In this document: positions 35,495 to 45,480 of the stretch, piece by piece | Position numbering within the stretch: the first letter of the stretch is position 1 | Layout: each line of letters opens with the position of its first letter | From: Arthrobacter sp. zg-Y1171 | GTDB taxonomy: Bacteria > Actinomycetota > Actinomycetes > Actinomycetales > Micrococcaceae | DNA length: 64,000 nt | Assembly (NCBI RefSeq): GCF_025244845.1 | Contig: NZ_CP104264.1 | Location: forward strand, 1,364,001-1,428,000 | Direction of reading: 5' to 3' | Notes under the pieces: generated by a model | What the model was told of the DNA's origin: nothing | Seen by the model: only the letters and a program-made list of their open reading frames with translations | The model's database searches: none | Translations under genes and position numbers: made by a program

Positions 35495-36199
35495 CTACCG
35501 GTCCGACGCGGCCGTTTCCGGGGACGTGGCCGGGACCTTGAGGATCCAGATGGCTTCCGCTGCGGGCAGGCCCAGGTCCAGCGTCCGGCCCCCGGTTTCA
35601 ATAGTCAGCGTGCCGGCATACGGCTGGCGCTGCACCACGGACACCATGGTGTCCAGGTGGAGCCCCAGCCCGGCCAGGTAGCGCAGCAGTTCGGGTTCGT
35701 TGTCGGAGACGCGGGCCACCGTTCCGCGGGTACCGGGTTCGCACCGGCTCAGGCGCTGTGCGTCCAGTACGGGGAAACTGCCGTCGCGGGCCGGGATGGG
35801 GTCGCCGTGCGGGTCACGCACGGGATTGCCGAGGCGCGCCGCCAGGGCATCAACCATCTTGTCCGATACGGCGTGCTCGAGGTGTTCGGCTTCGTCGTGC
35901 ACTTCGTCCCAGCGGTAGCCCAGGTACTCCACGAGGAACGTCTCGATCAGCCGGTGCCTGCGGACCATGCCCACGGCAGCCTTCTCGCCCGCGTCCGTCA
36001 GCGCAATCGACCCGTAGCGGGCGTGCGTCAACAGGCCCTGGCCGGTGAGCTTCTTTACCGCCTCGGAGACCGACGACGGCGAGAAGCCCATGTGGACGGA
36101 CAGCGCGGACACCGTCAGGGGTTCATCCGTCCATTCCTGCGCGGTCCAAATGACCTTCAGGTAATCCTGGCTTGCTGTCGAGAGTTCACTGTGTACCAC
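35495..36199 (-). CDS. DtxR/MntR-family metal-dependent regulator
   Basis: The 234-residue metalloregulator has the N-terminal winged helix (SQDYLKVIWTAQEW, FSPSSVSEAVKKLTGQGLL), the metal-binding dimer domain (RHRLIETFLVEYLGYRWDEVHDEAEHLEHAVSDKMVDALAARLG) and a C-terminal SH3-like FeoA domain. The EHLEHAVSD segment holds the usual His/Glu ligands. Members sense Mn2+ or Fe2+; the exact metal cannot be read from this. I chose GTG 36199, with AAGG eight bases upstream; GTG 36208 is an alternative. It is divergent from csoR and ends 22 bases from the GNAT gene. Confidence 0.88.
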   Translation of the reverse strand: MVHSELSTASQDYLKVIWTAQEWTDEPLTVSALSVHMGFSPSSVSEAVKKLTGQGLLTHARYGSIALTDAGEKAAVGMVRRHRLIETFLVEYLGYRWDEVHDEAEHLEHAVSDKMVDALAARLGNPVRDPHGDPIPARDGSFPVLDAQRLSRCEPGTRGTVARVSDNEPELLRYLAGLGLHLDTMVSVVQRQPYAGTLTIETGGRTLDLGLPAAEAIWILKVPATSPETAASDR

Positions 36200-36242
36200 G
36201 GAATCCACCTTACTGGCAGGACGCCGCCCCTCCGGGGATAAA

Positions 36243-36257
36243 TACCCCCTAGGGGTA
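36243..36257. promoter_or_regulatory. csoR: CsoR operator candidate 1
   Basis: TACCCC-CTA-GGGGTA is a perfect GC-rich palindrome with AT ends, as expected for a CsoR box. It lies just upstream of the csoR -35 element and also close to where the divergent DtxR-family gene should have its promoter. Confidence 0.65.
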
Positions 36258-36258
36258 C

Positions 36259-36286
36259 TTGAATCGATACCCCGGCAGGGTATACC
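36259..36286 (+). promoter_or_regulatory. csoR: csoR promoter with CsoR operator candidate 2 in the spacer
   Basis: TTGAAT (36259-36264) and TATACC (36281-36286) are 16 bases apart. The palindrome ATACCC-N5-GGGTAT at 36267-36283 fills the spacer and overlaps the -10 box. Copper-free CsoR bound there would block RNA polymerase. Confidence 0.6.
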
Positions 36287-36317
36287 TTGGAGGCAGTCAA
36301 GGATTGGAGCAGAGGCA

Positions 36318-36662
36318 ATGGACGCAGTCACGCAGAACGTTCCGGACACCGTGGAGTCCCACGACGGGCCGCATGGTTACGCGTCGGATAAAGACGCCTA
36401 CCTCCGCCGGCTGCGCCGGATTGAGGGACAGGTGCGGGGAATTGCCCGCATGGTCGAGGAGGACAAATACTGCATCGACATCCTCACCCAGGTCGCGGCC
36501 ATCAACAAGGCGCTGCACGCGGTCAGCCTGGGACTGGTCCAGGACCACATGTCGCACTGCCTGGTAGACGCAGCGCAGGAATCCGAGCGGACCGGCAACC
36601 CCGAGATTGTGACCGCCAAGGTCCAGGAAGCTGCCGACGCCATCGGCCGGCTGCTGCGCTAG
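36318..36662 (+). CDS. csoR: Copper-sensing repressor CsoR
   Basis: The 114-residue all-helical repressor binds Cu(I) and then releases DNA. The three ligands, Cys52 (KYCIDILTQ), His77 and Cys81 (DHMSHCLVDA), have the exact spacing of the Mycobacterium tuberculosis CsoR Cys-His-Cys site. YLRRLRRIEGQVRGIARMVEEDKYC is the family signature. It leads a csoR-copZ-copA operon; copZ begins 45 bases later. Two operator-like palindromes precede it, consistent with autoregulation. Confidence 0.95.
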   Translation: MDAVTQNVPDTVESHDGPHGYASDKDAYLRRLRRIEGQVRGIARMVEEDKYCIDILTQVAAINKALHAVSLGLVQDHMSHCLVDAAQESERTGNPEIVTAKVQEAADAIGRLLR

Positions 36663-36707
36663 GACCGGCACCCGATCCATTCACCCATCCCAAGGAAGAA
36701 GATTCAC

Positions 36708-36932
36708 ATGGAAACCACCACACTGAACATCTCAGGCATGACCTGCGGCCACTGCGTCGCCTCCGTGACCGAGGAACTGGAGGCACTCGACGGCGTCGAC
36801 AAGGTCACCGTGGACCTGAACGCGGGCGGCATCTCAACCGCTACTGTCACCGCGAACCGCAGCCTCAGCACCGCCGAACTGGGCGAAGCGGTTGCGGAAG
36901 CCGGTTACCTGGTGGTCGACGCCGACGCGTAG
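36708..36932 (+). CDS. copZ: Copper chaperone CopZ
   Basis: The 74-residue heavy-metal-associated (HMA) domain has the Cu(I)-binding MTCGHC at residues 11-16 and the ferredoxin-like beta-alpha-beta-beta-alpha-beta length. It hands copper to CopA, the next gene. GGAAGAAG precedes the ATG. It is separated from copA by 61 bases. Confidence 0.93.
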   Translation: METTTLNISGMTCGHCVASVTEELEALDGVDKVTVDLNAGGISTATVTANRSLSTAELGEAVAEAGYLVVDADA

Positions 36933-36993
36933 CGGCTGCACCATGCGCAACGCAGCGGATACTGCGCACAGGAAGTAGGAGAAGGGAACCATC

Positions 36994-39330
36994 ATGGACA
37001 CTCGCGAACAAGCGGCAACCAGGGCAGTCGAACTTGAGATCCAGGGCATGACCTGCGCTTCCTGCGTGGCGCGGGTGGAGCGCAGGCTCGGAAAGATCGA
37101 CGGCGTCGAGGCGTCAGTCAACCTGCCGCTGGAAAGTGCGCGGGTCACCGCCCCCGCAGCCGTGTCAGACCAGCAGCTTGTCGACGCCGTTAATGCCGCC
37201 GGTTACAACGCCCGGCTGAAAACCCGGCAGCCTGCCCGGCCTTCCGCCCACGGGGGGCACGCCGCCGCGGCACCGGGAGCGGGCGCCGAGGATAACACGC
37301 CGGTGGAACACGGTGACAACCACACGGCCGGCGACGACCACATGTCCGCTGAAGACCACATGTCCCACGGCGGGACTGCCGCACAGCTGCGTCCACGGCT
37401 GATCCTGGCAGCGGTCCTCAGCGTTCCGGTCCTGCTCATTTCCATGGTTCCCGCACTGGCATTCCCGAACTGGGGATGGGTGGTGGCGCTGCTCGCCCTG
37501 CCCGTGGTGACTTGGTCCGCGTGGCCCTTCCACCGGGCCGCGGCCATCAACGCCCGGCACCTTGCCTCCACCATGGACACCCTGGTCTCCATCGGCGTCA
37601 CGGCGGCCTACCTGTTCTCGGTAGGCCAGCTGGCCGTCGATCCGGGAATCACGTCTGATCCGGGCATGGGATCGGACCCGCACCTGTACTTCGAGGTCGC
37701 CTCGGTGGTGGTCACCTTCCTGCTGCTGGGCCGCTACCTGGAGGCCAACGCCAAAACCAAGGCAACGGATGCGCTGAAGGCACTGCTGAACCTGGGCGCC
37801 AAGGACGCGACAGTGCTGCGGGACGGATCGGAAGTCCGCATCCCGGCGGACCGGCTTGAAGTCGGCGACGTATTCGTTGTCCGGCCCGGGGAAAAGATAC
37901 CGGCTGACGGCGTGGTACTCGAGGGCCGCTCGGCGGTGGATGCTTCCCTGATCACCGGCGAGTCGCTGCCCGTGGAGGTGGATGTCGACAGCCCGGTCAC
38001 GGGCGCCACCATCAACACCTCCGGCCGCCTGCTGGTGCGGGCCACCCGGGTAGGAAGCGAGACCACCCTGGCGCAGATGGGCCGCCTCGTCAGCGACGCC
38101 CAGTCGTCCAAGGCACCGATCGCCCGGCTTGCGGACCGGATCAGTGCCGTGTTCGTTCCGGTGGTCCTCGGAATCGCGGTCCTGACCTTCGTGTTGTGGA
38201 TGCTCCTGACCGGCGACCTGCAGGCAGCCTTCACTGCCGCCGTCACGGTGCTGGTGATCGCCTGCCCGTGTGCCCTCGGCCTCGCCACCCCGGTGGGCCT
38301 GCTGACCGGAACCGGCCGCGGCGCGCAGCTGGGCATCCTGATCAAGGGTGCCCAGGTGCTGGAGGACACCCGGACAGTGGACACCATCGTGCTGGACAAG
38401 ACCGGCACCATTACGTCGGGCCGGCTGTCCATCGCCCGGATCCGGCTGCTGGACAATGAATCAGCGGATTTCACCGCGGATGACATGCTGCGCCTGGCCG
38501 GCTCGGTCGAGGATGCCGGGGAGCACCCGATTGCCCGGGCCATCGCCAAGTCCGCACGTTCCGGTCCAGGCACCGTGCCGGTCACCGACTTCGATTCAGC
38601 GCCGGGCGGGGGAGTCCGCGGCACCGTGGACGGACACCGCATCGTGGCCGGACGCCCGGCCTGGCTGGACGAAAACGGGGTAGACCTGCCGGATGCTGCC
38701 TACGCCGCGCTGCGGGAAGAGCAGGACGCTGGCGCCACTGCCGTCCTGGTGGCGGTCGATGACCGGGCGGCGGGAATCATCAGCCTGCAGGACACCGTCA
38801 AGGAAGGCTCCGCGGAGGCGATTGCACGGTTCCGCAGCCTGGGCCTGCACCCGGTGCTGCTGACCGGCGACAACGCGGTGGTGGCCGCCCAGGTCGCGGA
38901 ACAGGTGGGAATCCCGGCCGAGGATGTGCTTGCCGATGTCCGTCCCGAAGGGAAGGTCGACGCCGTCCGGCGGCTCCAGGCACAGGGACGCACCGTGGCG
39001 ATGGCCGGGGACGGCGTGAACGACGCCGCGGCACTGGCCCAGGCGGATCTGGGGATCGCGATGGGATCCGGCACCGACGTCGCCATGGAAGCGGCAGACC
39101 TGACCGTGATGGGCAGCAGCCTGGGACAGGTGGCCACCGCCGTCGAACTCTCCCGGCGGACGCTGGCGACCATTAAGACCAACCTGTTCTGGGCGTTCTT
39201 CTACAACGCGGTCGGCATCCCGGTGGCAGCCTTCGGACTGCTCAACCCCATGATCGCCGGGGCGGCGATGGCGGCGAGCTCGGTGCTGGTGGTCGGCAAC
39301 TCGCTGCGGCTGCGCAGCTTCGGCAAATAG
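36994..39330 (+). CDS. copA: Copper-exporting P1B-type ATPase
   Basis: The 778-residue efflux ATPase has one N-terminal metal-binding domain (GMTCASC at residues 12-18). A His/Met/Asp-rich linker of about 50 residues ([20 protein letters not shown]) follows and probably binds more copper. The membrane metal site is CPC in [13 protein letters not shown]. The catalytic Asp is in DKTGT, HP in EHPIARAI, and the hinge is [10 protein letters not shown]. Cu(I) specificity is supported by the CPC site and by csoR/copZ upstream. AGGAGAAGG precedes the ATG. A strong terminator follows. Confidence 0.95.
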   Translation: MDTREQAATRAVELEIQGMTCASCVARVERRLGKIDGVEASVNLPLESARVTAPAAVSDQQLVDAVNAAGYNARLKTRQPARPSAHGGHAAAAPGAGAEDNTPVEHGDNHTAGDDHMSAEDHMSHGGTAAQLRPRLILAAVLSVPVLLISMVPALAFPNWGWVVALLALPVVTWSAWPFHRAAAINARHLASTMDTLVSIGVTAAYLFSVGQLAVDPGITSDPGMGSDPHLYFEVASVVVTFLLLGRYLEANAKTKATDALKALLNLGAKDATVLRDGSEVRIPADRLEVGDVFVVRPGEKIPADGVVLEGRSAVDASLITGESLPVEVDVDSPVTGATINTSGRLLVRATRVGSETTLAQMGRLVSDAQSSKAPIARLADRISAVFVPVVLGIAVLTFVLWMLLTGDLQAAFTAAVTVLVIACPCALGLATPVGLLTGTGRGAQLGILIKGAQVLEDTRTVDTIVLDKTGTITSGRLSIARIRLLDNESADFTADDMLRLAGSVEDAGEHPIARAIAKSARSGPGTVPVTDFDSAPGGGVRGTVDGHRIVAGRPAWLDENGVDLPDAAYAALREEQDAGATAVLVAVDDRAAGIISLQDTVKEGSAEAIARFRSLGLHPVLLTGDNAVVAAQVAEQVGIPAEDVLADVRPEGKVDAVRRLQAQGRTVAMAGDGVNDAAALAQADLGIAMGSGTDVAMEAADLTVMGSSLGQVATAVELSRRTLATIKTNLFWAFFYNAVGIPVAAFGLLNPMIAGAAMAASSVLVVGNSLRLRSFGK

Positions 39331-39356
39331 GAAGACCGGCGCCCAGACAGCAAAGA

Positions 39357-39404
39357 ACGGGCCGGTCCGCGGGAGCTGCATGCTCCGCGGACCGGCCCGT
39401 TTTT
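39357..39404 (+). terminator. Intrinsic terminator between copA and parC
   Basis: ACGGGCCGGTCCGCGGGAGC pairs perfectly with its reverse complement around a 4-base loop and is followed by TTTTT. It lies between the convergent copA and parC genes and should serve mainly copA. Confidence 0.9.
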
Positions 39405-39425
39405 CGTTGTTGCTGCCTGCCGGCG

Positions 39426-41924
39426 TCAGCCCTGGCTTGGTCCTACGGCGTCTACCGCGTTGGCCAGGGGCACCCCGGAACCGTCCCGCCGGCCATGCTC
39501 GGTGGGCAGGGCCCGCGCCACGCCGTTGGCTGCGGACGCCTTCGCGGGACCGTGTCCGGCCCACGCCACCGACAGCGAATCTTCGCCCTTCAGGAAGCGG
39601 TGCGCCCGTACGCCGGCAGTGGCCCGGCCCTTCGCCGGGTATTCGGCGAACGGTGTCACCTTCACCGACCCGCCGGGAGTGCCCGGCAAGGCCTCGGTGG
39701 TGGTCGAAACGGTGACGACGACGGCGTCGGGATCCTCCGCGGCCACGGCACCGAAGAATACCGCGGCGTCGTCGGCGGCCAGCTTGATCCCGGCCACGCC
39801 GCTTGCCGTACGGCCCTGGGCGCGGACCGCGGAGGCAGGGAAGTGCAGCAGCTGTGCCGACCGGGTGATGAAGACCAGTTCGTCCGTCTCGTCCGCTGCC
39901 ACGGACACCCCGATGACCTCGTCCTTGGGCTTGAGCGTGATGGCTTCCCAGTCATCACGGTTCAGCGGGTAATCGGGATTGACCCGCTTCACCACTCCGT
40001 TACGGGTGCCGATGGCCACCACGGCGTTCAACGGAACAAGTCCCACCAGCTTCTCGCCCTTGCCCAGGGTCATGAATTCCTTGACCGGCACGCCGCCGGC
40101 AAGGTTCGGCAGGCCGGCGGTCGGGGGCAGGGCGGGCAGGTCAAGGACGGAGATCCGGATCATCCGGCCCGAGGAGGTCAGCGCCCCGATCTCGCCGCGG
40201 GCGGTGGTCTTGACTACCGAGCGGAACACGTCGTGACGCACCCGCTGCCCGCCTTCGGCGAGCGGTTCCTGGTCCGAGGTCCGGGCCACCTGGCCGGAGG
40301 CGGACAGGATGGCCCAGCAGGGATCGTCCGGGATCTCCAGCGGAAGGATCGCCTTGGCGCCCTTGCCCGCGACGCCGGCCGCAGCGGTCACTGCCGCACC
40401 CTTCAGGGGTGAAGCGGCCTCCGATTCGAGCAGCACCGTACGCCGCGGCGTCGCGTATTTTGCCGCCACTTCGCCCAGCTCATCCGAGACCAGGGAGCGC
40501 AGCCGCTGCTCGGAGCCGAGAATCGCTTCGAGTTCCTCGATGGCTTTGCGCAGCTCGTCCTGCTCCTTCTCGAGCTCGATGCGGGAGTACTTCGTCAACT
40601 GCCGCAGGCGCAGCTCGAGGATATGGCTGGCCTGGACTTCGGTCAGGTCGTACACGGCCATCAGCCGTTCCCGGGCCTGGGCCGTTTCATCCGAGGACCG
40701 GATGATCTGGATGACCTCGTCAATGTCCACAATGGCGATCAACAGGCCCTCGACCAGGTGCAGCCGGTCCTTCTTCCGGCTCAGCCGGTAGGCGGTGCGC
40801 CGGCGGACCACGCCAAGGCGGTGTGCAACGTAGACCTGCAGCAGCTCAACCAGCCCCAGGGTCCGGGGCTGCCCGTCCACGAGGGTGACGTTGTTGATCC
40901 CGAAGGAATCCTCCATGGGCGTGAACTTGTACAGCTGGGCCAGCACCGCGTTGGGGTTGAACCCGTTCTTCAGCTCGATCACCAGGCGCAGGCCGTGGCT
41001 GCGGTCCGTCAAGTCCACAATGTCGGAGATGCCCTGCAGCTTCTTGGACGTCACGGCGTCCTTGATCTTTTCAATGACCTTTTCCGGGCCGACCATGTAG
41101 GGCAGTTCGGTGACCACCAGGCCTGTGCGGCGCGCGGTGAGCTGCTCCACCTCCACCTTGGCGCGGGTCTTGAAGGAACCGCGGCCGCTGGCGTAGGCAT
41201 CGCGGATGCCGTCCAGCCCGACAATCCGTCCGCCCGTGGGCAGGTCCGGTCCGGGGATGAAGCGCATCAGCTCCTCCAGCCCGGCGTCCGGGTTGGCGAT
41301 CAGGTGCTGGGTGGCGGCAATAACCTCGCCGAGGTTGTGCGGCGCCATGTTCGTGGCCATGCCCACGGCAATACCCGTGGCACCGTTGACCAGCAGGTTG
41401 GGGAAGGCAGCGGGCAGCACTTCGGGCTGCTGGAGCTGGTTGTCGTAGTTCGGGACAAAGTCCACTACGTCTTCGTCCAGGTGATCCGTCAGGGTCAGGG
41501 CCGGGGCCGCCAGCCGGGCCTCCGTGTAACGGGCGGCGGCCGGACCGTCGTCGAGCGAGCCGAAGTTGCCGTGGCCGTCGATCAGCGGCAGGCGCAGAGC
41601 CCAGTCCTGAGCCATGCGCACCATGGCGTCATAAATGGCCGTGTCACCGTGCGGGTGCAGCTTGCCCATCACCTCGCCCACCACCCGGGCGGACTTCACA
41701 TGCCCGCGGTCGGGCCGCAGCCCCATGTCGGACATCATGTACAGGATGCGCCGCTGGACAGGCTTCAGGCCGTCGCGTGCATCGGGGAGGGCACGCGAAT
41801 AGATCACCGAGTAGGCGTATTCGAGGAAGGAGCCCTCCATCTCGGTGGTGACATCTATCTCGATGATGTTCTCGGCGATCTTTTCGCCGGGTACGGATTT
41901 GGAGACGGGTTGGCGCCGGGCCAT
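39426..41924 (-). CDS. parC: DNA topoisomerase IV subunit A (GyrA/ParC type)
   Basis: The 832-residue breakage-reunion subunit has the catalytic Tyr in AARYTEARL. The quinolone-resistance region reads [20 protein letters not shown], with Thr at the position equivalent to E. coli GyrA Ser83 and Asp at the Asp87 position. The C-terminal third is a six-bladed DNA-wrapping domain (about 520-800) with degenerate repeats. The GyrA-box is not obvious, which supports ParC rather than GyrA. The partner parE is at 24553-26664. Confidence 0.88.
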   Translation of the reverse strand: MARRQPVSKSVPGEKIAENIIEIDVTTEMEGSFLEYAYSVIYSRALPDARDGLKPVQRRILYMMSDMGLRPDRGHVKSARVVGEVMGKLHPHGDTAIYDAMVRMAQDWALRLPLIDGHGNFGSLDDGPAAARYTEARLAAPALTLTDHLDEDVVDFVPNYDNQLQQPEVLPAAFPNLLVNGATGIAVGMATNMAPHNLGEVIAATQHLIANPDAGLEELMRFIPGPDLPTGGRIVGLDGIRDAYASGRGSFKTRAKVEVEQLTARRTGLVVTELPYMVGPEKVIEKIKDAVTSKKLQGISDIVDLTDRSHGLRLVIELKNGFNPNAVLAQLYKFTPMEDSFGINNVTLVDGQPRTLGLVELLQVYVAHRLGVVRRRTAYRLSRKKDRLHLVEGLLIAIVDIDEVIQIIRSSDETAQARERLMAVYDLTEVQASHILELRLRQLTKYSRIELEKEQDELRKAIEELEAILGSEQRLRSLVSDELGEVAAKYATPRRTVLLESEAASPLKGAAVTAAAGVAGKGAKAILPLEIPDDPCWAILSASGQVARTSDQEPLAEGGQRVRHDVFRSVVKTTARGEIGALTSSGRMIRISVLDLPALPPTAGLPNLAGGVPVKEFMTLGKGEKLVGLVPLNAVVAIGTRNGVVKRVNPDYPLNRDDWEAITLKPKDEVIGVSVAADETDELVFITRSAQLLHFPASAVRAQGRTASGVAGIKLAADDAAVFFGAVAAEDPDAVVVTVSTTTEALPGTPGGSVKVTPFAEYPAKGRATAGVRAHRFLKGEDSLSVAWAGHGPAKASAANGVARALPTEHGRRDGSGVPLANAVDAVGPSQG

Positions 41925-42040
41925 GCTTTTGTCGAATCCTTGCAGTGTTAGGGGACAGGGATTGCGCCCCGTACATAATCCACGCGGTGCGGAGCCACGC
42001 TGTACGGAGCGGGTGGATGACTATGGGGAAGTTTGCCCAC

Positions 42041-42052
42041 TACTCTGATTCT
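42041..42052 (+). promoter_or_regulatory. -10 element giving a leaderless start for the Pat-like gene
   Basis: TACTCT at 42041-42046 is six bases before ATG 42053, with no ribosome site between. This is the spacing seen for leaderless transcripts. The -35 region is weak. Confidence 0.4.
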
Positions 42053-44740
42053 ATGGTGGAGCAGGGACATTACCCCGAATATTGGGAAGCCGACGTCGTG
42101 TTGCGGGACGGGGGGACCGGCCATCTGCGCCCCGTTTCCCCCTCCGATGCGGACGCGCTGCAGGCCTTCCACATGCGGCAGTCGCAGAGTTCCATCTACC
42201 TGCGGTTCTTCACCTACAAGGCCAAGCTCACCAATAAGGAGCTGGAGCGCTTCACCAATGTGGACTACCGGGACCGGGTGGCGTTCGTCATCACCATTGG
42301 TGATGAAATCATCGGCATCGGCCGCTACGACCGCCTCGACGATCCCACCGAAGCCGAGGTTGCCTTCAACATAGCCGACGGCCACCAGGGCCGCGGGCTG
42401 GGGTCCATCCTGCTGGAACACCTGGCCGCCGCCGCCCGCGAAAACGGCATCCGCCGCTTCTCCGCGGAAGTCCTTCCCGAGAACCGCAAAATGATCGGAG
42501 TCTTCGCGGATGCCGGGTACGAGGTAAGCCGGCACTTCGACGACGGCGTGATCGCCCTGGACTTCAACATCGACCCCACCGAGAAATCGCTGGCAGTCAT
42601 GGAAGCACGCGAACACCGTGCCGAGGCCCGCAGCGTGGCCGACCTGCTCTCGCCGTCGTCCATCGCCGTCATCGGAGCCAGCCGCGAATGGGGTTCGGTG
42701 GGCTACCAGCTGCTGGAGCACATCATCGAGGGCGGCTTCAAGGGATCCGTCTACGCCATCAATCCGGAAGCCTTCGAACTGGCCGGCATGATTTCCTACA
42801 GCCGGATTTCCGAAGTGCCGGAAACGGTCCAGCTGGCCGTCATCGCCGTGCCCTACGAACAGGTCCTGGAGGTGGCGGACGAATGCGCTGCCGCCGGGGT
42901 TAAGGCCCTGCTGGTGGTGACTGCCGGTTTCGGACCGAAGGGCCCGGAGGGGCTGGCCCGGCAGCGTGCCCTGGTCCGACGTGCACGGGCCCACGGCATG
43001 CGCGTGGTCGGGCCGGCGTCGCTGGGCCTGATCAACACCCGGCCGGACGTGTCCCTGAACGCTTCCATGGCACCGGCGCTGCCCCGGCGCGGGGGACTGG
43101 GGCTCTTCAGCCAGTCCGCCGCCATCGGCGTCCTGCTCTACGCCACTGCCCAGCGGCGCGCGCTGGGACTGTCCTCCACCATCTCCGCCGGCAACCGGGC
43201 CGACGTCTCCGGCAATGACGCCATGCAGTACTGGGAGGACGACGCCGATACGCGCGTGGTGGCCATGTACCTGGAGTCGGTGGGGAACCCGCGTAAGTTC
43301 TCCCGCCTGGCCCGCAGGCTGGCGCGCACCAAACCCGTGATTGTCGCCAAGTCGGACGTGACCGGCCTGCAGCTTCCGCCCGGCCACGCCGTGCGGACCA
43401 CGCAGGCCCCTCCGGGCGCCCTGGACGCGATGCTCCGCCAGTCCGGCGTCATCCGCGTGAGCACCAACGAGCAGCTGATCGACGTGGCCCAGATTGCCGT
43501 CAGCCAGCCGCTGCCGCGCGGGCGCCGGGTGGCTGTCTTCAGCAACTCGGTGGCCCTGGGCCGGGTCCTGGCCGATGCCTGCACCGGACTGGACCTGGAC
43601 ATCACCCGCCTCGAGGCGGAACTGGCCCTGGACACCGGGATGAGCGTGGCGCTGCCGCAGCTGCGCCGCACGGTCACCGAGGTGCTGTCGGACGACACGG
43701 TGGATGCCGGCGTCGTCGCCATCCTCCCGGCGCCGGGACTGCGGACGGAAGCGATAGCCGCCGTTCTGGCCGAATGCGTGCAGGAGACCGGCAAGCCCCT
43801 GGTTGCCGCCTTCACCGGGATCGTGGACCCCCGCGCGCATGTCGAGGGGCTGCTTGCGGCGGACCCCGAGGTGCCCGGCGGCGGGTTGCCCTGCTTCAGC
43901 AGCCCCGGCGCAGCGGTCACCGCCCTGGCCTCCGTGGTGCGCTACACGGAATGGGCGCAGCGGGACCACGGCAGTTTCGTGGAACCCGCCGGTGTCGATA
44001 CCGAAGGAGCCTCGGCCTACCTCGACTCGTTGATGGACCGGGTGGAAGGCGACGCCCTGACCCGGCTGGACCAGGAACAGACGGCAAGGCTCCTGGAGTT
44101 CTACCGCATTTCCGTGCTGCCCGCCGTCGGTTTTTCCACGCCGGACGAAGCCGTGGCCGCAGCTGAACAGCTTGGCTGGCCGGTGGCGGTCAAGACCCGT
44201 GAAGGGCACCTGCGCCACCGCCTGGACCTCGGCGGGGTGCGGCTGAATATTTCCACGCCGGAAGCACTGCGGACCAACATCGGGCAAATGCACCAGGCCC
44301 TGCGCCGCTACGGTGAATTCGAAATGGAAGTCCAGTCCATGGCCAACAGCGGGCAGGGCTGCCGGATCCGGGCCATTGAGGATCCGCTGCTGGGACCGGT
44401 GATCTCCTTCGGGCTCGCCGGTGACGCCACCAGCCTGCTGGATGACTGGGCGCACGGCGTTCCACCGCTGACGGACCGCGACATTGCCGACCTGGTGCGG
44501 GCACCCCGTTCAGCTGCCAAGCTCTTCGGCTACCAGGGACTGCCCGAAGCCGACATCGCAGCGCTGGAGGACCTCATCGCCCGGCTGGCTGTCCTGAAGG
44601 ACGAGCATCCGCAGATCGCACTGATCGACATCAACCCGGTCCTGGTCTCCGCCGACGGCGTGACCGTGCTGAGCGCCGACATCCGGCTGGGCAACCCGCA
44701 GCGCCGCACCGACAGCGCCCGGCGCGCAATGCGGGACTGA
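42053..44740 (+). CDS. Pat-like protein: GNAT acetyltransferase fused to acyl-CoA synthetase-like domain
   Basis: The 895-residue protein begins with a GNAT domain (about 10-175; acetyl-CoA loop GHQGRGLGSILLEHL). Then come a CoA-binding Rossmann domain (AVIGASREWGSVGYQLL), a succinyl-CoA-ligase-like domain and a C-terminal ATP-grasp domain ending IDINPVLV. Members acetylate acetyl-CoA synthetase and other proteins. Around KPVIVAKSDVTGLQL the phosphohistidine motif HTGA of active ADP-forming synthetases is replaced by RTTQAPPG, so the synthetase half is probably regulatory, as in Salmonella Pat, whose domain order is reversed. Starts at 42017 and 42023 are alternatives; GGAG precedes 42017. 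Confidence 0.85.
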   Translation: MVEQGHYPEYWEADVVLRDGGTGHLRPVSPSDADALQAFHMRQSQSSIYLRFFTYKAKLTNKELERFTNVDYRDRVAFVITIGDEIIGIGRYDRLDDPTEAEVAFNIADGHQGRGLGSILLEHLAAAARENGIRRFSAEVLPENRKMIGVFADAGYEVSRHFDDGVIALDFNIDPTEKSLAVMEAREHRAEARSVADLLSPSSIAVIGASREWGSVGYQLLEHIIEGGFKGSVYAINPEAFELAGMISYSRISEVPETVQLAVIAVPYEQVLEVADECAAAGVKALLVVTAGFGPKGPEGLARQRALVRRARAHGMRVVGPASLGLINTRPDVSLNASMAPALPRRGGLGLFSQSAAIGVLLYATAQRRALGLSSTISAGNRADVSGNDAMQYWEDDADTRVVAMYLESVGNPRKFSRLARRLARTKPVIVAKSDVTGLQLPPGHAVRTTQAPPGALDAMLRQSGVIRVSTNEQLIDVAQIAVSQPLPRGRRVAVFSNSVALGRVLADACTGLDLDITRLEAELALDTGMSVALPQLRRTVTEVLSDDTVDAGVVAILPAPGLRTEAIAAVLAECVQETGKPLVAAFTGIVDPRAHVEGLLAADPEVPGGGLPCFSSPGAAVTALASVVRYTEWAQRDHGSFVEPAGVDTEGASAYLDSLMDRVEGDALTRLDQEQTARLLEFYRISVLPAVGFSTPDEAVAAAEQLGWPVAVKTREGHLRHRLDLGGVRLNISTPEALRTNIGQMHQALRRYGEFEMEVQSMANSGQGCRIRAIEDPLLGPVISFGLAGDATSLLDDWAHGVPPLTDRDIADLVRAPRSAAKLFGYQGLPEADIAALEDLIARLAVLKDEHPQIALIDINPVLVSADGVTVLSADIRLGNPQRRTDSARRAMRD

Positions 44741-44801
44741 TCTGCTTACCTGCCCGCGCGCCATTTAGGCATGTAGGGGCGGTCTGGGGGAAACTGGAAG
44801 C

Positions 44802-45476
44802 ATGTCGCCGTTACTTTCCGCTGAACGCCGCAGCCTTGACGCATCCATGGAACGGGCAGGCTTCTACCCGACGCTTTTGGCCGACGTGGTCCATGATGCC
44901 CTCGACGGCCGTGAACCGCTGTCCCATCTGATCCACCTCGAAACGCATTTTGAGCGTACCGAGGTGCACCGCCACATCACGGTCCTGGTGCTGACCGAGG
45001 ACATGCTCGTCATCACGCACGTCGATGACCAGCAGCTGGATGAAGCCGGCGAGCAGATGATGGCGCAGGTCTCCACCGAATCCGTACCGGTAACGCAGAT
45101 CCGCTCCGTAGTGCTGGGCTACATGTATGCCCAGCCGCAGAACTACAAGCCATCGGATCCGGCACGGGAAATGACCCTCGCCATTGCCTGGTCCGGCGGA
45201 CAGCGCCTGGACATGGGTCCCGCCGGCTGTGCGGACCCCCAGTGCGACGCGGACCACGGTTACACCGGGACCATCGCGCAGGAAGACATTGTGCTGCGCG
45301 TCAGTGCGGAAGCCGACGGCGCCCAGGCGGTCCAGAACGCCAAGGCCTTCGCCCGCGCCCTTCGCAAGGTGAATACCGACACCACTGCGGTTCCCCGCCC
45401 GGTCGACGGCGGCGACCCGCGCCAGCGCATGCCCGGCATCGGCGGACGTTTCAACCGCGCCCACCCGCAGCGCTAG
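44802..45476 (+). CDS. DUF5998 family protein
   Basis: The 224-residue soluble protein matches DUF5998, a family restricted to actinobacteria with no known role. HLETHFERTEVHRHITVLVLTEDMLVITHVDD and IRSVVLGYMYAQPQNY are conserved parts. There is a single CADPQCDADHGYTG segment with two cysteines and a histidine that could bind metal. It lies in a row with the phosphatase-fold gene (4-base gap) and thymidine kinase, suggesting co-transcription. Confidence 0.85.
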   Translation: MSPLLSAERRSLDASMERAGFYPTLLADVVHDALDGREPLSHLIHLETHFERTEVHRHITVLVLTEDMLVITHVDDQQLDEAGEQMMAQVSTESVPVTQIRSVVLGYMYAQPQNYKPSDPAREMTLAIAWSGGQRLDMGPAGCADPQCDADHGYTGTIAQEDIVLRVSAEADGAQAVQNAKAFARALRKVNTDTTAVPRPVDGGDPRQRMPGIGGRFNRAHPQR

Positions 45477-45480
45477 CACC

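Noticed and set aside
41948..44455. An 835-codon minus-strand open frame opposite the Pat-like gene
   Set aside because: The plus-strand product has clear GNAT, CoA-binding and ATP-grasp motifs; the minus translation has none.
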